Below are positions 49,487 to 63,302 of a stretch of 64,000 bases of DNA, piece after piece. Positions within the stretch are counted from its first letter, which is position 1; each line of letters opens with the position of its first letter. This DNA is from Apis mellifera (taxonomy: Eukaryota; Arthropoda; Insecta; Hymenoptera; Apidae): NCBI RefSeq assembly GCF_003254395.2, contig NC_037650.1, positions 8,122,071-8,186,070 of the forward strand, given 5' to 3'. The position numbers were made by a program, and so were the translations under genes. The notes beneath the pieces were generated by a model. The model was not told where the DNA came from and did no database searches. It saw only the letters and a program-made list of their open reading frames with translations.

Positions 49487-52400
49487 AAATTTTCATCTGT
49501 TATCCAAGCTTCTGCAAGATACGTTTCGCGAATACGTTACCGATATCGAAGGTTCTCCTGAGAGTAGGCCAGGCACCCACGCTCTTTTTTTCAAGGCCCT
49601 CTCCCTTTGCTCTTGTTTCGCCTTTCGGGAAGAGGATTGGGCGTGAAGCACCGTTGCAGCTGAGGCGAACGGTGACTCGATAAGTACCGTGATGGTCGCC
49701 CAGGGCAAAAACAAATAATAACTCGGGCGGGTAAAAGGGCCCGTTGGTTAGCGGGGTTCGTTCCAGCCAGCCAGGATCTCGAGGCAATCTCACCTTATTT
49801 TCGGGGCGACTATCGCAATTTTCGGAATGGTTGTCTCATCACGAAAGCTCGGGCCCAGACTACGGGGGCGAATTACAGGGCGCCCGCCACCCCGCCGTAT
49901 TACGGTGTTGGTTTTCGAGCCTTTTGTGTTAAAAAGACACGTGTAATCATCCTTCCTCCCCCCCCCCCTCCCTCCTTTTTCTATGCCTTTCCGGTCTCGA
50001 GGAACCATCCCGGATACCGCAAACTGCCGTTTACCGAATTCTCCATGCTTCTATTCCCCATCCATTCCTCCTTTCTCTCTCTCTCTCTTTCTTTCTCTCT
50101 TTTTCCCGTTCAAGAGGGAATAGGAGAGGATTTTTGCCGAATGAGCCAACGAGAATCGTTTCCATCTAGGTTTTATTCTCGTGCTGAAAATGCGCGTTTG
50201 AGAAACTTTGCACGAGAATCATAGAGAGAAAGAGGTGGGTCTCGATAACAGGTGTCGTGGCGGGTCGAAGCTATGCCAAATTACAGGCTGCTGAGGGGTC
50301 TGATCGCGAGGAGAGATCGCGTGCGTTCGATCACTCGAGAGCGAATTCTTCGATTCCTTCGTTTAAGCCAGGTTCATGAAGGAGGATGACGAAGTTTCGC
50401 GCGATGAGTTTGTTTAAGAATTGGACAAATGAGGAATCTGATCTCTTTTCCGTTTATCGGGATAAAGGGAAGTATTTGTTTCACGCGTGGAAAGGATTCG
50501 AAGAATTGGAATCGGAATTGGAATCCAAGAGAACGAACAAGTTTCAAGACAAATTTGAAAAACCTCTCATCTCGCTTTAAAATTTTATAACAGATCTCGT
50601 AACGAGGCGAGGATAAAGTGACAAGATAGTTCGACTTGAGTTTCTTCCCGAGTATTCGACCCGATCAATCATCCAGAATAATTCTTCTCTCCGACAAATG
50701 AGGATAACCTATCGAGACCGAGCAACGTCCACCGTTTGCGACTCAATAAAAACCCCCTGGAAATCGACAAATTCTCCGCGAAATTCCATACGCAGGTGTT
50801 TCGTATACGAAATTTCGACGAACTCCCTCTCGTTTAAACGCGGTTTACTTTATGATTTATAAGATCCATCTTCTCGACGACGACAGGGAAAGAAAGGGAG
50901 AAGAAAGGGAGTGTCGTCCACGCGTACCAACGCGTTCCGCTCCCTCCCAAAATTGGCCACGCTTCTTCGCTTCCTCGAGTATGTTTCTGAAAGATGCGAT
51001 TTGTTTTTGCGCGGCAAATTGGTTGTCCTCCGCGGAACGTCTTCCGCGGTTGGATATCTAGCGATGGGATCGAGCGTGTCTCGAGTAGATTCGAACAATT
51101 GACGAAATCGTTTGTGCGATTTTTTTATTTTTTTATTGGAAAACAAATTTTGTAACGATTTGTAAATTATGTGATTGGAGAGAAAAGCAAAAAGCATTAG
51201 ATTATATTTTTGAATATTTTTGTTGTTCTTTTTTTTCTGATGTTAAAAATGTATACTTTAAAAAAGTACAGAGTATATATTTTTTTTTAATGTTAATTAG
51301 AATTTTAATAATTAACCCGTAGATGCATGCTGTGAGATAGGAAAGGTTGAAAATGGCTGCTTCACGAGCATTAGTTTTAACTTGGATTTAAAGGTACATA
51401 TTGAATTTGATCCCATCGCTAGTGCACACCTTTGATGTTTGCGTTTTGCAGTGTGGAAAGGGGAAGAAAAAGCGAAAAAAGGGGAAGGAGGGAGGGAGGA
51501 AGAGGACGGTCCTCGTTCGTCCATCGCGAGGATAGCGCAAAAGGGTGAAGTGGCAAAAAGATACGCGGCGCGAAATTCGTTTCTGGACAAAGTGGCAGCT
51601 GGATCGTTGTGATCACAGGCCCGTATTAATGATGCCCGATGGAACGTATCATTATGGCGAACAAGTAGATAGAAAAACCGTTTGTTCATTAATTTTAATG
51701 AAATTATTCGAAATTATTACGCGCTGATGACGCTATATTGCGAAAATTCGTACTTGAGATTTAACAATTCAATTCGTTCGTCGAGATCTTTTGAATCTTT
51801 TCTACGCTTTATTTTCACGATTGTTCGAGGAAGAAATATTTAACGCTTAACTCGAATTGTAATTTAAAATTTTATCAAAAAATTATGTTATTTCAAGAAT
51901 TATATTTTACGAATGTTTCAGGATAATTTAATATTTATAGAATATTTCAAGATTATTTAATATTTACAGCATATTGCAATTTAGATTGCAATATATTATT
52001 TATAGAATATTTCACGAATAAATTTCTTGTTTGAAAACTTTAATATTCAAAAATTGTTTCATCAACGTGATTTAATATTATTAGAATTCAGAGTCAATAA
52101 TTTTAAATTTAATCAGGGCTAAAGAAAATAATCTCGAGTAATTAAGCATCCAATTCCTTCGATCGCGTTGTTTTACATTGTTCGTGAGGACGATAGTTAA
52201 CTCGGTAACCCTTGCACCTTATTTAAGCTCAACAAATTAACTATTAGCGACCCGGCCTCTAATTATAAAAATCACGTAGGCGGTGCTTTGGCGCCGCGGG
52301 CCTTCATCAATCATCCGTCAATCCATCGAGATCCAGAACCGGCGATTCTTTCGGATTATCCGATCTTTGTCTAGGAAGATAGGCCAGACATAGTCGCTAG

Positions 52401-55400
52401 ACAGTAGGCGAGCCTGTAACTTACAATTAACTGTTAACTCCATGTTTTGCCGGGTATAATAGGCCGCTTAAAAAATCTTTTCAAAAATCAAGATAAGATA
52501 AAAAAAAAAAATAAAGTAGTCTCGAGCAGAGGAAAGCATGTATCGATTTGAAAAAAAAAGTAAAGGAATCTGTATTGAACCTGGTCAAAAAAAAAAAAGT
52601 TATCGAACCTTCTCCAACAAAAAAAGAAATCATAGTCTCACGAGCATCTTTCGACGTGTGAAACGTCTCGTCTCGCGAGATTTTTCGCCTGCGGTGATGG
52701 ACGCGCACGTGAGGCGACGCCAGTGTCCGGTTGATTAAAATCTTAGAACGCGTCGTTGCGCGAAATCACGGACGATAAATCATTAAAGGGAGAAAATCGA
52801 TCTTCACGCCCATTCCCGACAGGAAATCTGCACCGTGGATCGCGCACGCATTTACCTAGGGGCCACGCTCCCGGCCGAAATTCGGTCCCGCGATCAAACA
52901 ACGAGCCGGATCTTAACAATTTTCGCCTCCCATTCCTTGCATCACGTTCCACTTTCGTGTGCTCGCAAGGTGTTCCATAAAGGTGAAGAAGGAGAAGGAG
53001 GGGAAAAAAGGAGGAGGAGGAAGAAGAAGAAGACGACGACGAAAATGCATCATGCAGAGCATAGCCCGCGGTCGATTCACCCACGTCGAGCCGAGGTACA
53101 CCGGGTTTCGAAAGCTCGGTGCGTGGAACGTGCGTGATGCAACTTCATCGACGCTTATGGTTCGAGAAGGTTCATTGAAAATTGTACGAAATTATCCAGG
53201 TGCGCGAAATTTGTTTAAATTGTTGCGAAGAAATTGAATTCGTTTATCTGGAATGAACGGATACGATTTTCAGGATGAAATCATAGTAGAAGAGAGAGAG
53301 AAAAGAAAGAGAGAGAAAGAGAGAGATGATTACGATGATATTGTTTCTTTAAATATTTTGTATTTTTTACAGGTTTTTTTAACGTCTATAATATATTTTT
53401 CTCGTCGAAATCTCGTATAAATTTTTCTGCGATACTAGCGCCACGTGTACATTAACTATTTAATTGCTTTAAGTTTAGATATATTTACTCATTTATATCC
53501 ATTATTTTTTGTATTCTTGTCTCTACTTTTTGATGAATTGATTATTTGAGTTTTTTTTCAGAATTCATTTTCTCCGCTCTTGCAAATTTTAAATACGCGG
53601 AAAGAAGACTTAGAAGAGGGAGAAAATTTTAATGTTGTATGTTCAACTGTATTTGGCAAGCCTAGCCAAAGTTTATTCATGTTTCTGCCGCATTTTAGCA
53701 ACTATTCTCCGCTAATTCTCTGCTATTTGGCGAGAGGATAGAGCCGCTCTAAGTTAACACAGATTGCTGTTTATCTTGAGGTTGAGCGCTAGATGGAAGC
53801 TGGACGGAAGCGAAAAATATGAGAATTTTATCCGCCAACGTCAAATTCAAGTGTTTTTCCTTCGTACCACTTGCTAGCATTACGGCTTGAACAAAGATAT
53901 AAACTTATAAAATGGAACAGAACTTCATTTTTTTCATTACATATCCGTAATTGAAATTGAAACTTCAATTTCTTTCCTTTAATTTATTTTTTTCCCAATT
54001 AATGAAGAACAGAAGATAAAAGGTTATAAAAATTTTGGGATACCTTAGAAATTACAATGAAAAAACTTTTCTCTCCTTTCTTCCTTTAAAAAAAAAAGGA
54101 CTAATATTTCAATAAAAAATGACAATTTCCCCCAATGAAATAATTACTGTTCAAACTAACTTCGAGTCTAAATTAATTCAATTTCTGTCTCGCTTTAATC
54201 TCAATTTAACAGCAGTTAAGAGTATCTCATTGCGCTGTTACTTCCTTATAAATTGCTCTAAAAGCCCTCGAAACAGGGGGTATAATTTATCTCGGCCATT
54301 CCCACTGTCAAGAAAATTTGTTCCCAGATCGCGCGATTCGAACGGCGGTCCGTTTCAAGGCGAGACCGTTTCGAGGTTTCCGATCGGCGTTTGCTCCAAA
54401 GATGGAATAATCGCGGCCATTCTCCGGATACGTGCAATGGCGCGCGCCAATTGCCGAGAAAATTGCAGAAATACTCGAGGAGAAGTGGGTCGATTATATC
54501 GCGCGTTGCAGCGGTTGGCGTCAGAAACCTGGTTGCGTATCCACGAGTATCCACGAGTGACTTAATTAACTCTACCGTTTCTCCTCTAACGAGGAGACCG
54601 GCAACTCGTTTCCTCGATGCGCACACAGGAATATCCACCTATCAATCGCATCTGTTGGGATGATGCGTCGAATTCCAGCCGAGGATACAGCCGGGAGAAA
54701 AGAAGAGGAGGAAAGGAGAAGGGGAGAAAATATCGTTAACGTTCGAGACGTGTGTATTCGTGTGTAAATAATGGATACGTACTGTTTGCGCAATTAATAT
54801 TTGAAAAGAATATTCTTTCGATGGATAGTAGGTCGAGTGATGTTTATTATTCGGGTTTCGAGCGCTGAAAAATAATTGGGATAGTGTTTCACGCTTGTGA
54901 AAAGGGTGTTTGTGAATTGTGAATTGAGGTTAGGTCGAATTGTTCCGTATTAATGATTTTATTTTTTCCCTAACGTGAATTATTTGGAACAGGATTGAGT
55001 ACCTCGCAAAAATATTTCGTAATACGATTTTTAATGTCCAACAATAATATTCTAAATTTTGAAAAGCATCGATAACAAATATATTTAATAACGAGAGAAA
55101 AAATAACTTAAATTATTGAACGTAAGAATTCACTTTTCTCAAAATAAACGAACAATTTTTCGTATCTGCCGACAAAATCGCCAAAAACGGAAGACAATGG
55201 ATCTGCATGCACGCGCTAGAAACGAGTTCAGCGTTTGACTGACGAGCGCCGCCCCCTCTTAATCGTTCGATCGGTAAAAAATTCAGCGAGGTGGACGCCG
55301 ATGGGGAACGAGGGTGGTGGCGCAGGGGTAACCATAGAAAAAGAGTCCTGAGAAACAAACTGAGACGAGACTGTTCGGCACCGGGCACCGCCCTTCCACT

Positions 55401-57837
55401 CCACCCATCCATCTACAGCTTGCATATATTTTTGACCGGCTAGTTTTTTCCCCCGAGGGAGATTTATCACGTCCCTACGCCTCTTTCGCGGCCTATTCCA
55501 TCAGTGGTCGGACGTGTGGCAGGGAATAATTGGCAGAATCCGAGGAGTGGCCGTGTTTAGACCCCAGAAACTTGCTTTCTCTCGCGAGAGATTGTTCGAG
55601 GAACAGTAAAACCGTCGCGAATCGGGTAAAGTGGTCGGCAAAATGCGCGGCTTCATCCTCCCTTTTTAAACAGCCTAGAATGAAAGCCTGGAATGGATTC
55701 TGAAATAGTCGTGATTATGGAATATGGATATTAACTTGTCGCAATCGTGAATATTTTTATCTTCGGAGAACGAAAATTCCTTACTTGGATAACTCATTAG
55801 AATTTGAGTTAATAATTTTTTTCAAGAATATGTAATGATAGAGATACTTTCGTATATATGCAAAGCAAATTTCTAGATTCAAAAACTGAAATCGAACTTT
55901 TCTTAATCTTTGAACTTAATCTAATCTTCCAATCACCAATTATAATTAATAAAAAAATGTCACGATAAATTTTTCCCAAATAGACCAAATAGAGAATTCT
56001 TCGTAAAATATAGATCGCGAAACATACCAAAAAATCTTTCCATGTATTCCATGTATTCAAAAAAGTATCGAACAAAACTCGCTGAACTTTTTTAAGTCGC
56101 GGTTATTTAACGTTATTTGCCTTTGCCTTGCTGCTCACCGCTACGCGGCGCTACTAGCAAGTGTAAAAAGCGTGCATACTTTCGCGAGAATTACAGACCA
56201 GCTTGTTTTACAGCTCGCAATTGGCGCAACGATCGAAAACAGCTTCGAAAAACCTGGGGATTGAACGACTCGAACCACTTATTATTATTCAACGTTGCAC
56301 CTGTATTTGCCAAGACGTTGTTCGTTTCGTTCGGTGCAAGCCACTCGTTTTACGTTTCCCTCCCCCCCCCCTTAGTAAAACAATCCTAGGGAAACCTAGA
56401 TTTATACTCCCCCATCAGGAATATCTTGTTACCCTCTAGTGCCGCTAATTTTCGACTTGTCGTTACAAATGAAAGGGTTCGCCGAGCCTGCAACGTTCCG
56501 TGGCACAAATATTTGTTATTCCAGTCGGCGGATATCCTTAAGGCAGCGGGATAAGAAGCGTTCCTTATGGGGAGGCCGGTTGCAACGCAATGGCGTCGAC
56601 ACTCTCTCTTTCCATTTCACGAACACGCGGCTCTCGTTTGAAGTCGAACGTGTTTGAACAGCGGTCATTGTCTTGTCTCCTCCTCTCTCCTTCCTCCGCA
56701 AAATCGTCCTCTTTCCCTCTTCCGTTTTTGCCTCCCTCCTTCACCCCTCCTCTCTTCCCTCCCCTTCTTGGCTCCCTCCTGTTAAGCACAAACCGCTACC
56801 GAGACGGCAAGAAGGCAGCCTCGTTTCAGATAAAGACCGACTTTAAAAGCTTGGCCCGGGGCTCTCGCGAAAAGCATTTTTTACGACACCCTCTCCCCTC
56901 TCCTCTCCCTTCCTTTTCCCTCCTCGATTGAAGGTGTCTGCGCGGGGATCGGTTGATTTAAGGGGGACGTGGAATATTTGGCAGATGATTTCCGCTCCTC
57001 TGTCCCTAGGCTATCCTCGAGTTATAAAGTTCTTTAACCGCGTTTTGTTTGACGAAGTTGAACAACGTTTGTTCTTACTTCCGTTTTCCATCCTTCCTCT
57101 CCTTCTTCTGAGTTTAGATGGGATTGGAAACAATTGAGAAAATTATTTATCCGGTGGAGGAATGATCTTAATAAAATTACTTGGAAGAGTAGAAGTAAAT
57201 ATATATCGAAGAATGAGTATGATATAGACAGGTAAGTGATGTACAAACAGATGATACGATATGATTGGTAATAAATATTTGGATAAATTAATTGTTCCTT
57301 TACAAATACGAATTATTATTATTATTTGATTTAAAAGATTCGTTCAAAGTTTAAACGAACGTAGCATGTTCAAATTATATTCCAACGTTTCTATTCTTAG
57401 AAATGTGGGATTTGCGGGTCCCATCTTTGTAGGGTCTATATCTATTTCCAGTGAGAATAATTTTTGCGGATTAACATTGGCACGAACGATAAAATGGGAT
57501 TAGCCGTAGCCGTGGCTCCATTAAATCGCGATGACTTAAATGGGCCGCAAACCACGTTCTATTTAGTCACCCAATATTTGACTTTCGCCAGATTGGGCCG
57601 CGGTACCCTCACGTCGCCGCTACCATCGTTTGTTTGCAGTCTGCCTTCGGTTTCGGCTCGAGGCAGGTTGATTTAGGATTTAAGGATTTCTACGTTTGTT
57701 GTTCGAAGATCACGTGGATAAATATACTCGAGATGATTCCTCTATTTAGGGAACCACGGGTGGCCCTCCTCCTTCCGAATTCATCTCACTACTCGCCAAG
57801 TAGCGGCAGCAGCGCTACGCTTAACCAAGTGGATTAA
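49487..57837. other. No gene seen; mixed noncoding
   Basis: A C11 run lies near 49958 and CT-rich sequence at 50070-50105. A CpG-rich block at about 52670-53160 includes GGA/AAG repeats. GA-rich sequence lies at 53290-53330. A C10 run lies near 56362, next to pyrimidine-rich sequence at 56680-56780. Several short GCGCTA/GGCGCT words cluster between 53.4 and 57.8 kb, of unknown meaning. Confidence 0.5.
53429..53461 (+). repeat. Dispersed motif GCGATACTAGCGCCACGT, copy 2
   Basis: GCGATACTAGCGCCACGT, GTACA, TTAACTATT, the plus-strand counterpart of the minus-strand copy at 34399-34427. The spacer differs by two bases in length. No ORF is associated with either copy. Confidence 0.55.
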
Positions 57838-58140
57838 GTCGAAACTATTATATTTCGTGGAAATCGCGTAAGTAAGTTTCGTATATTTCGTATTTTAGAA
57901 TCATTATTCCAAAAGAATTCCTCTCTTTTACATTTAATTTTTACAGGATTGTTCCAAGAATTTGATTGTAGGAAATTTAAAAGAAAAATCTTGAGTGAAA
58001 TTTTACTTCACAGACCTTTTCGAGGAAGAAAAGAAATTGTGCTAGGCAAATTGAGAGCGCAGAATCGTTTATATGGAATGGAATGGTTGCCGACCACGGG
58101 TCACTTCTATTTCCCCAACAAAAAGTTTTCGCCATGAGAA
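57838..58140 (+). other. Candidate intron with flanking exons, unknown transcript
   Basis: A 79-bp stretch, 57868-57946, has the look of a genuine insect intron: CGC|GTAAGTAAG at the left, a pyrimidine-rich CCTCTCTTTT tract and TTTTTACAG at the right. Splicing would join a left exon ending in TGGAAATCGC to a right exon that stays open for about 63 codons (LFQEFDCRKFKRKIL... to a stop at 58135-58137) in the phase-compatible frame. The left exon frame is closed by a TAA near 57820 with no ATG after it, so no complete protein can be built. It may be a noncoding transcript or chance. I recognise no domain. Confidence 0.2.
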
Positions 58141-61100
58141 AGTTCCGCCACGATGGATGGATGGGATCTTATGTTTGGATAGTCTTTAACTGACTATTAC
58201 ACCTGAATGGGAAAAGGCCAGCTTGGCCCCTTTGGATCCGACCGGCCCACTTCCTGTTCGACTCGAATGGACCCAACGGTCAATGGTAATAATGACGAAT
58301 GTTTTTTTCCAGTTGAAGGGAGAAAAAAGATGAGACACGCGACGATTTGCAACTGGTCTTATTTCTTTTTTACTTCCCTCCAAGCATCCTCTCGAGAATG
58401 GAAAATCAACGAGATTCGAACAAAAAATCCTTATGGATTTGCTGATCCTTGAACAAAGATCGTGTTGGTGATCAGTGAGCATGGAAATAACATCTCGATC
58501 TGGAAACGTGTTTCCAATCTCCTTCTCTTCCTCACAAAGATTTGTTATCGTTCGTTCCTCTTCTCACGAAATTATCATACACGCGTTTCACATCGTGAAA
58601 ATAAACAAATTCCCTTTTCTTAATAATTATTAATAAAAATCTAAAATTTAATATATAGAATAGAGACACGAGTAGAAGAGAACACAGAAATCCAAATTCC
58701 AAAGAGAGGTACAAGCAAAACAAGGGTGGAGAAAAACAACCGATAACGCATAAATCAACACTTGAACCAATGCAGCCCCTTTTAACGAGGAAGCGTAACG
58801 ATGGCCATTCAATTAACCCGTTTCAAAAGCGGAACAACATGAAGGAACGAAATTTGAACGCATCGCCACCTGTGAAACGGGCATAATGGCGCCTCGTTAC
58901 CGCGCCATCGTTTCGCGCCCTCCCCACGTTATTATTATTATCGTTATTACCATTATTATTACTATTATTCCCATTTCGAATGATCGGATGTAACGCGAAA
59001 AATACACGTTGCGTAATGGAAGTTGATGCGCGCAGTTGGTTAACACGGTTGATCCGCTTTTTCCCGCGCGTATGGTAATTTCGCCCGTGGCTGATTAACC
59101 GTTTTTCCCCCCCAAGGGAACGGGTTAAAACGATTCCTTTGTCGGGCACCAAGTATAATTCGATGTAATGAAAGCGGAGGCACCCGGTCGGCGTGCAATC
59201 GTTTTTATCGGCCCTCTAATGGCGCCCCGGGAACAGATTGAAGAGTTACGCGCTCGCGCGGATACGGTGTAACAGGGTCGATGCGGTGATTTCCACGTGG
59301 TTTCGTTCGCTGACGTGTGCATCAACGACAGGTAAAATATATATCCAGGGGGGAGGGAGGGGGGTTTCTTTGGTGGTACGCGCTTCTCGACCGCAGACCA
59401 CACTCGTCTCGAACACAGATTGAAGTTTTCTTTTCGCGTGCGCAGCTGCTGCAGGATGTTGCTCGACCGCTTATCGAAGCGAGGCATCGAAGTTGCGACG
59501 GTAAATGGCATTTCAAGAGTTTAAGGTTCTTTTTTTTTCTTCTTTCCGTTTCCTCGACGCACAATTTTTTCTTCCTTCGATGCGAAATAAGGAGGGGGGT
59601 ATTTTTGGCTTCTTTTCAATCACGAGGAAAAAGATAAAAGGAGTTCTTTTTTTACGAGATCGTAAAAAGAAATGAGATTCATCATCATTCAGAAGAGAAG
59701 ATTTCATTCGAATCTTCGAAACGAAGTTTAAGAAAGGAAATAACGAAAGGGCGTCCAGTGTGGAAAATCTGAGCACGGTGTACATTTCGAAAAATAGCGG
59801 CGATTACCAACAGACACTTTGCCGATCGATTTGTCCCAGATACCATCATCCCCATCCATCATGGCACGCAGCCAGCAAAAGCTGTCACCCCCCTCCCCCT
59901 TCCTCCACCAGGTATTTCATCATCCACCACGCGTACTCCCACGGGAGTCCAAAGTAGACAGGTCGTGACATAACAGCGCGTACACTTTGAAAGAGGCCAC
60001 ATCCACGTCGAGAATAAGTGAAGGACATTCGTGTGTGTGTGTGTGCGCGCACACTATGGGATAGCACCTTTTTCCACCTTCACCGACCGATTCCACCTTT
60101 TCTCCGCGCCCCCTCTTCGACAATGCGCTCCATTGTGGACGGCTGTTTGCTCGAGGGCTGCCACCAAAGGGAATCCCTTGCGCGGGGTGGGGATGCTGGT
60201 CGTGTGGCCGTGCAGGTCGAGTTTATTTAGGATCATCCCTGCCAATACGTAGACACGTACAGTTAGGATAATTGTGTACGGCCTCGTGCAAATCCTGGAA
60301 AAGGCCCCAGACACGGATTAGAGGCCTTACCGTATATGGCCTCTATATATTTCGGACGTAGTTCCGGTCACGGAAGTCGCCTTGTCATGCAAACTCCCTT
60401 CCTATGGGATTATGTCGTCGGACGGCTCCCTGGAAAATGGAGTACACCAGGTTTTCGGAATTATACTCCCTTTTTGGCTTTGTTCGCTTTCGAGACGAAG
60501 ACGAGACGGAATGAATGATCCTTCGAGAGTTATAAATTTCTTTCATTATCTTTCTAATGGATCTCCCGTGTAACATAGTTAGGAATACTGTTAGGTTAAA
60601 ATTCATTTTTTGGGCTTGTCAAATTACAGATGGGCAAATATCTGAAGATATTTTTGGAAAAAGGAACGAAACAAAGCATCCTTTATTCCCTCGAATGCTC
60701 GGCCTGTGAAAGTGGAACAATTTCACCCTCGGTTATGTGCACCCTAATCGTGCATCGAGCGGGAAAACAGGTGGCCAGGTGAAAACCACGAGTGCTACTT
60801 TTTGGTAAAGTTCGATATCGATTGGATAGCGTGTTTGGAGCGGTTCTTTCAGAGAATAGAGAGGGCGAAATTACAAGAATTCGAGGAGCAAACGGTTTCC
60901 TAGTTTCTTGCTAGTTGTTTCTCTCTAAGCTTATGGCCGGCAAGTGGCCTCGGTAACGAAACGCCGAGGTCGCCTGGTTCGACAACAAACAGGAACTGAA
61001 AAGGGCGGTCCACTTATCCGGTTACTTGGCCCAGCTTGCCTCGGTATCGCTGATTTATTGGCGGAAGTCGATTAGGGTCAATCTTACAGTTAATTAGCGA

Positions 61101-61301
61101 ACCATTGCCGCGTAACGACGTATCGAAGACTTGACGTGAATTCGAGGACGTAGCCATGTTTCTTGACAGTGATTTAACGCGATCATTCATTTTCGACCCC
61201 CTTCTCGTGCTTCTGCGAGAAATCGATATTTTTCATTGGGGATGGAATAATGGTAACTTTCCATTGGAAATAAATAGTCGATCGATTAATATTTTCCCTT
61301 A

Positions 61302-61400
61302 TTTTTGGCGTATCTTTTTGTTAGTTGTTTTTTTTATTTATAACAACTGTAATTTTGGCATATCTTTTTGTTAGATGTTTTTTTTATTTAACAATACTAT
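61302..61400. repeat. 50-bp tandem duplication
   Basis: TTTTGGCGTATCTTTTTGTT followed by AGTTGTTTTTTTTATTTA is repeated 50 bp downstream as TTTTGGCATATCTTTTTGTT and AGATGTTTTTTTTATTTA. The copies then diverge at TAACAACTGTAA versus ACAATACTATAA. It is noncoding. Confidence 0.85.
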
Positions 61401-63283
61401 AATTATTTCTTTTTCTTGGACAATTTTTTTCTATATTATTTTTACTTTAAACAGTATTTCGAAGAAAATGATTCGAATAAAAATTCATTGGAAAAGGAAC
61501 AAAATTGTATAGAATTGGAAATTGATTCGTTTGAAATATTTTGATCGATTAAAAAAATCGATAATCGATATCTGTAAAAAAATATATATAAAAACTGCGT
61601 TTTACTAGATTTTATAAAGGATTGTTAATCATGTAAAATCAAATTTTGACGAAAGAAGGATTGATATCGTCAACAATTTTCGATTCAATCCTCTGCGAAT
61701 TTACTTTTATATATCCCCGCCGTGGTTACCGCATTCGTAAATTTACTCGTTAAGTAAGTATTCTGATCTCTCAATTATCGCATAATATTCCTCTTTATGT
61801 CTTCATTCGAGACCGAATTGTTTACATTTTCATGGGTGTATCTGAATGTCCTCAGTCGGCGTATAACGGAAGAGTTTCGATTAAGTTTCCGTGCAACGCA
61901 ATTTAGTAGTATAGTATAATAAACAGAAATCGTAACGATAAGCGGGCACGTACCAATTTCATCGTGGCACGAGGATTTTACTCTGGCAACCCGCTGTTTT
62001 ATTGCACCGATTTACCGTAAATGGAAACGTGCTCGGATGTTCGAATGGGAACCGGGAAGATTGTCGTATCTACAGAATGGGATAAATATATTATTGGATT
62101 TTTTAAAAATTAATCGTCTCGACGACGAATATTCTCTTCATTGTCATGCGGGACGAATTTGGAGATTAATTTCCCGAATACTTTTTCTTTTCCAATCCAT
62201 GATAATAATATAGTGCACAATCTTTGATATTATTTATCCAGATTAAAATAATAAAATCGAAATGGACGATTGATAAATTCCGTAATAAATTTTATCTATC
62301 GAATCTCAAGAACAGTGGTGCACTGGGCTGTTGGCGCACCGTTATCTCGGATATAATTTTCGAAGTCTAACACCGTAGCAAGCACGTGCCTCGTCTTTTT
62401 TCCACACCCGTCGCACGTGTTCGCCATGGTAAAAGTGTCGAGTGTCCTTTCCAGAAAATAATATATCCATTTAACTTTCTTACGAACCGGGGTATCCTGT
62501 ATCCAGAATCGAAAAGGGAAGTGGGTGTTGCGGGGTGTGCCGGTTTTCTTCCCGACCGACTCTCGAGTAGTCGCAATGAAAACCCGTAGCAGAGGGTAAA
62601 GAGTGAAAAAAGAGTTTGCACGGTTTCTCGATATTTTGTCCTCCAAAAAGAACGTGAATGGAATAATTAATTAAATTACACGTAAACTTTCCAGGTTCTT
62701 TTCCTTTTCTTACGAAGAGAGATGAAGAGATACATTCAGAGAGACAACAGACTATTATTTTCTATAAGTTTCGTAAATGATCTATATTCCAATTTAATTC
62801 TTCACAATGATCCATTTAATTTATTGTTAATCTTTTCATTCTCTTCCTCGTAGCAGAGGAATTCTTACGAATCGTTAAAAAAGTTCGTTCATACATCTGA
62901 CGTAAGCATAATTCTTCTGTTCGAAATTCGAGAAACGCGTCTCGAGTACCTGGAGCAATCTCATTCCCGTGCCAGTGCCGGGCGCGTCGTCTCGTTCTTT
63001 CTCGAGATCGATGAAGAAAAAAAAAAGAAGAAGAAAAAAAGGAAGGAAGAAGAATGGAAAGGAAGAAAAGAGAGAAGAAAAATTGTACCGGCGAAAGGAC
63101 GCGCGTCTCTACTACCACGCTTCGCATGGCTTAACTGCTAAGGGTAGTTAGACGAGTCGAGAATGCATTCAGCGCCCGGAAGTGGGCGGAACTGCAGCCT
63201 GCGCTTCAGCATTGTGCACAAGGACTCCGGTTTTTCCATCGCGGCCCAGCCATTATAGAGAGCGACAGAAAGCAGATAAAGAA

Positions 63284-63302
63284 AGAGAGAGAGAGAGAGA
63301 GA
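63284..63302. repeat. (AG)n microsatellite
   Basis: AG repeat inside a longer purine-rich stretch (63260-63330); a second GA-rich tract follows at about 63446-63480. Confidence 0.93.

Noticed and set aside
48951..49646. 231-residue and 137-residue overlapping Tyr/Ile/Leu-rich ORFs
   Set aside because: They run through the 28-bp AT minisatellite. The open frames are an accident of a stop-poor repeat whose period is not a multiple of three.
51058..51423. Inverted 14-mer CTAGCGATGGGATC at about 51058 and 51410
   Set aside because: Simple counting gives several 14-base inverted matches by chance in 64 kb, and pairing does not extend.
62296..62646. Minus-strand ORF with a CDGCGKK segment that resembles a zinc-binding knuckle
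   Set aside because: It has only one CxxC pair, no second pair at suitable spacing, and no recognised domain.
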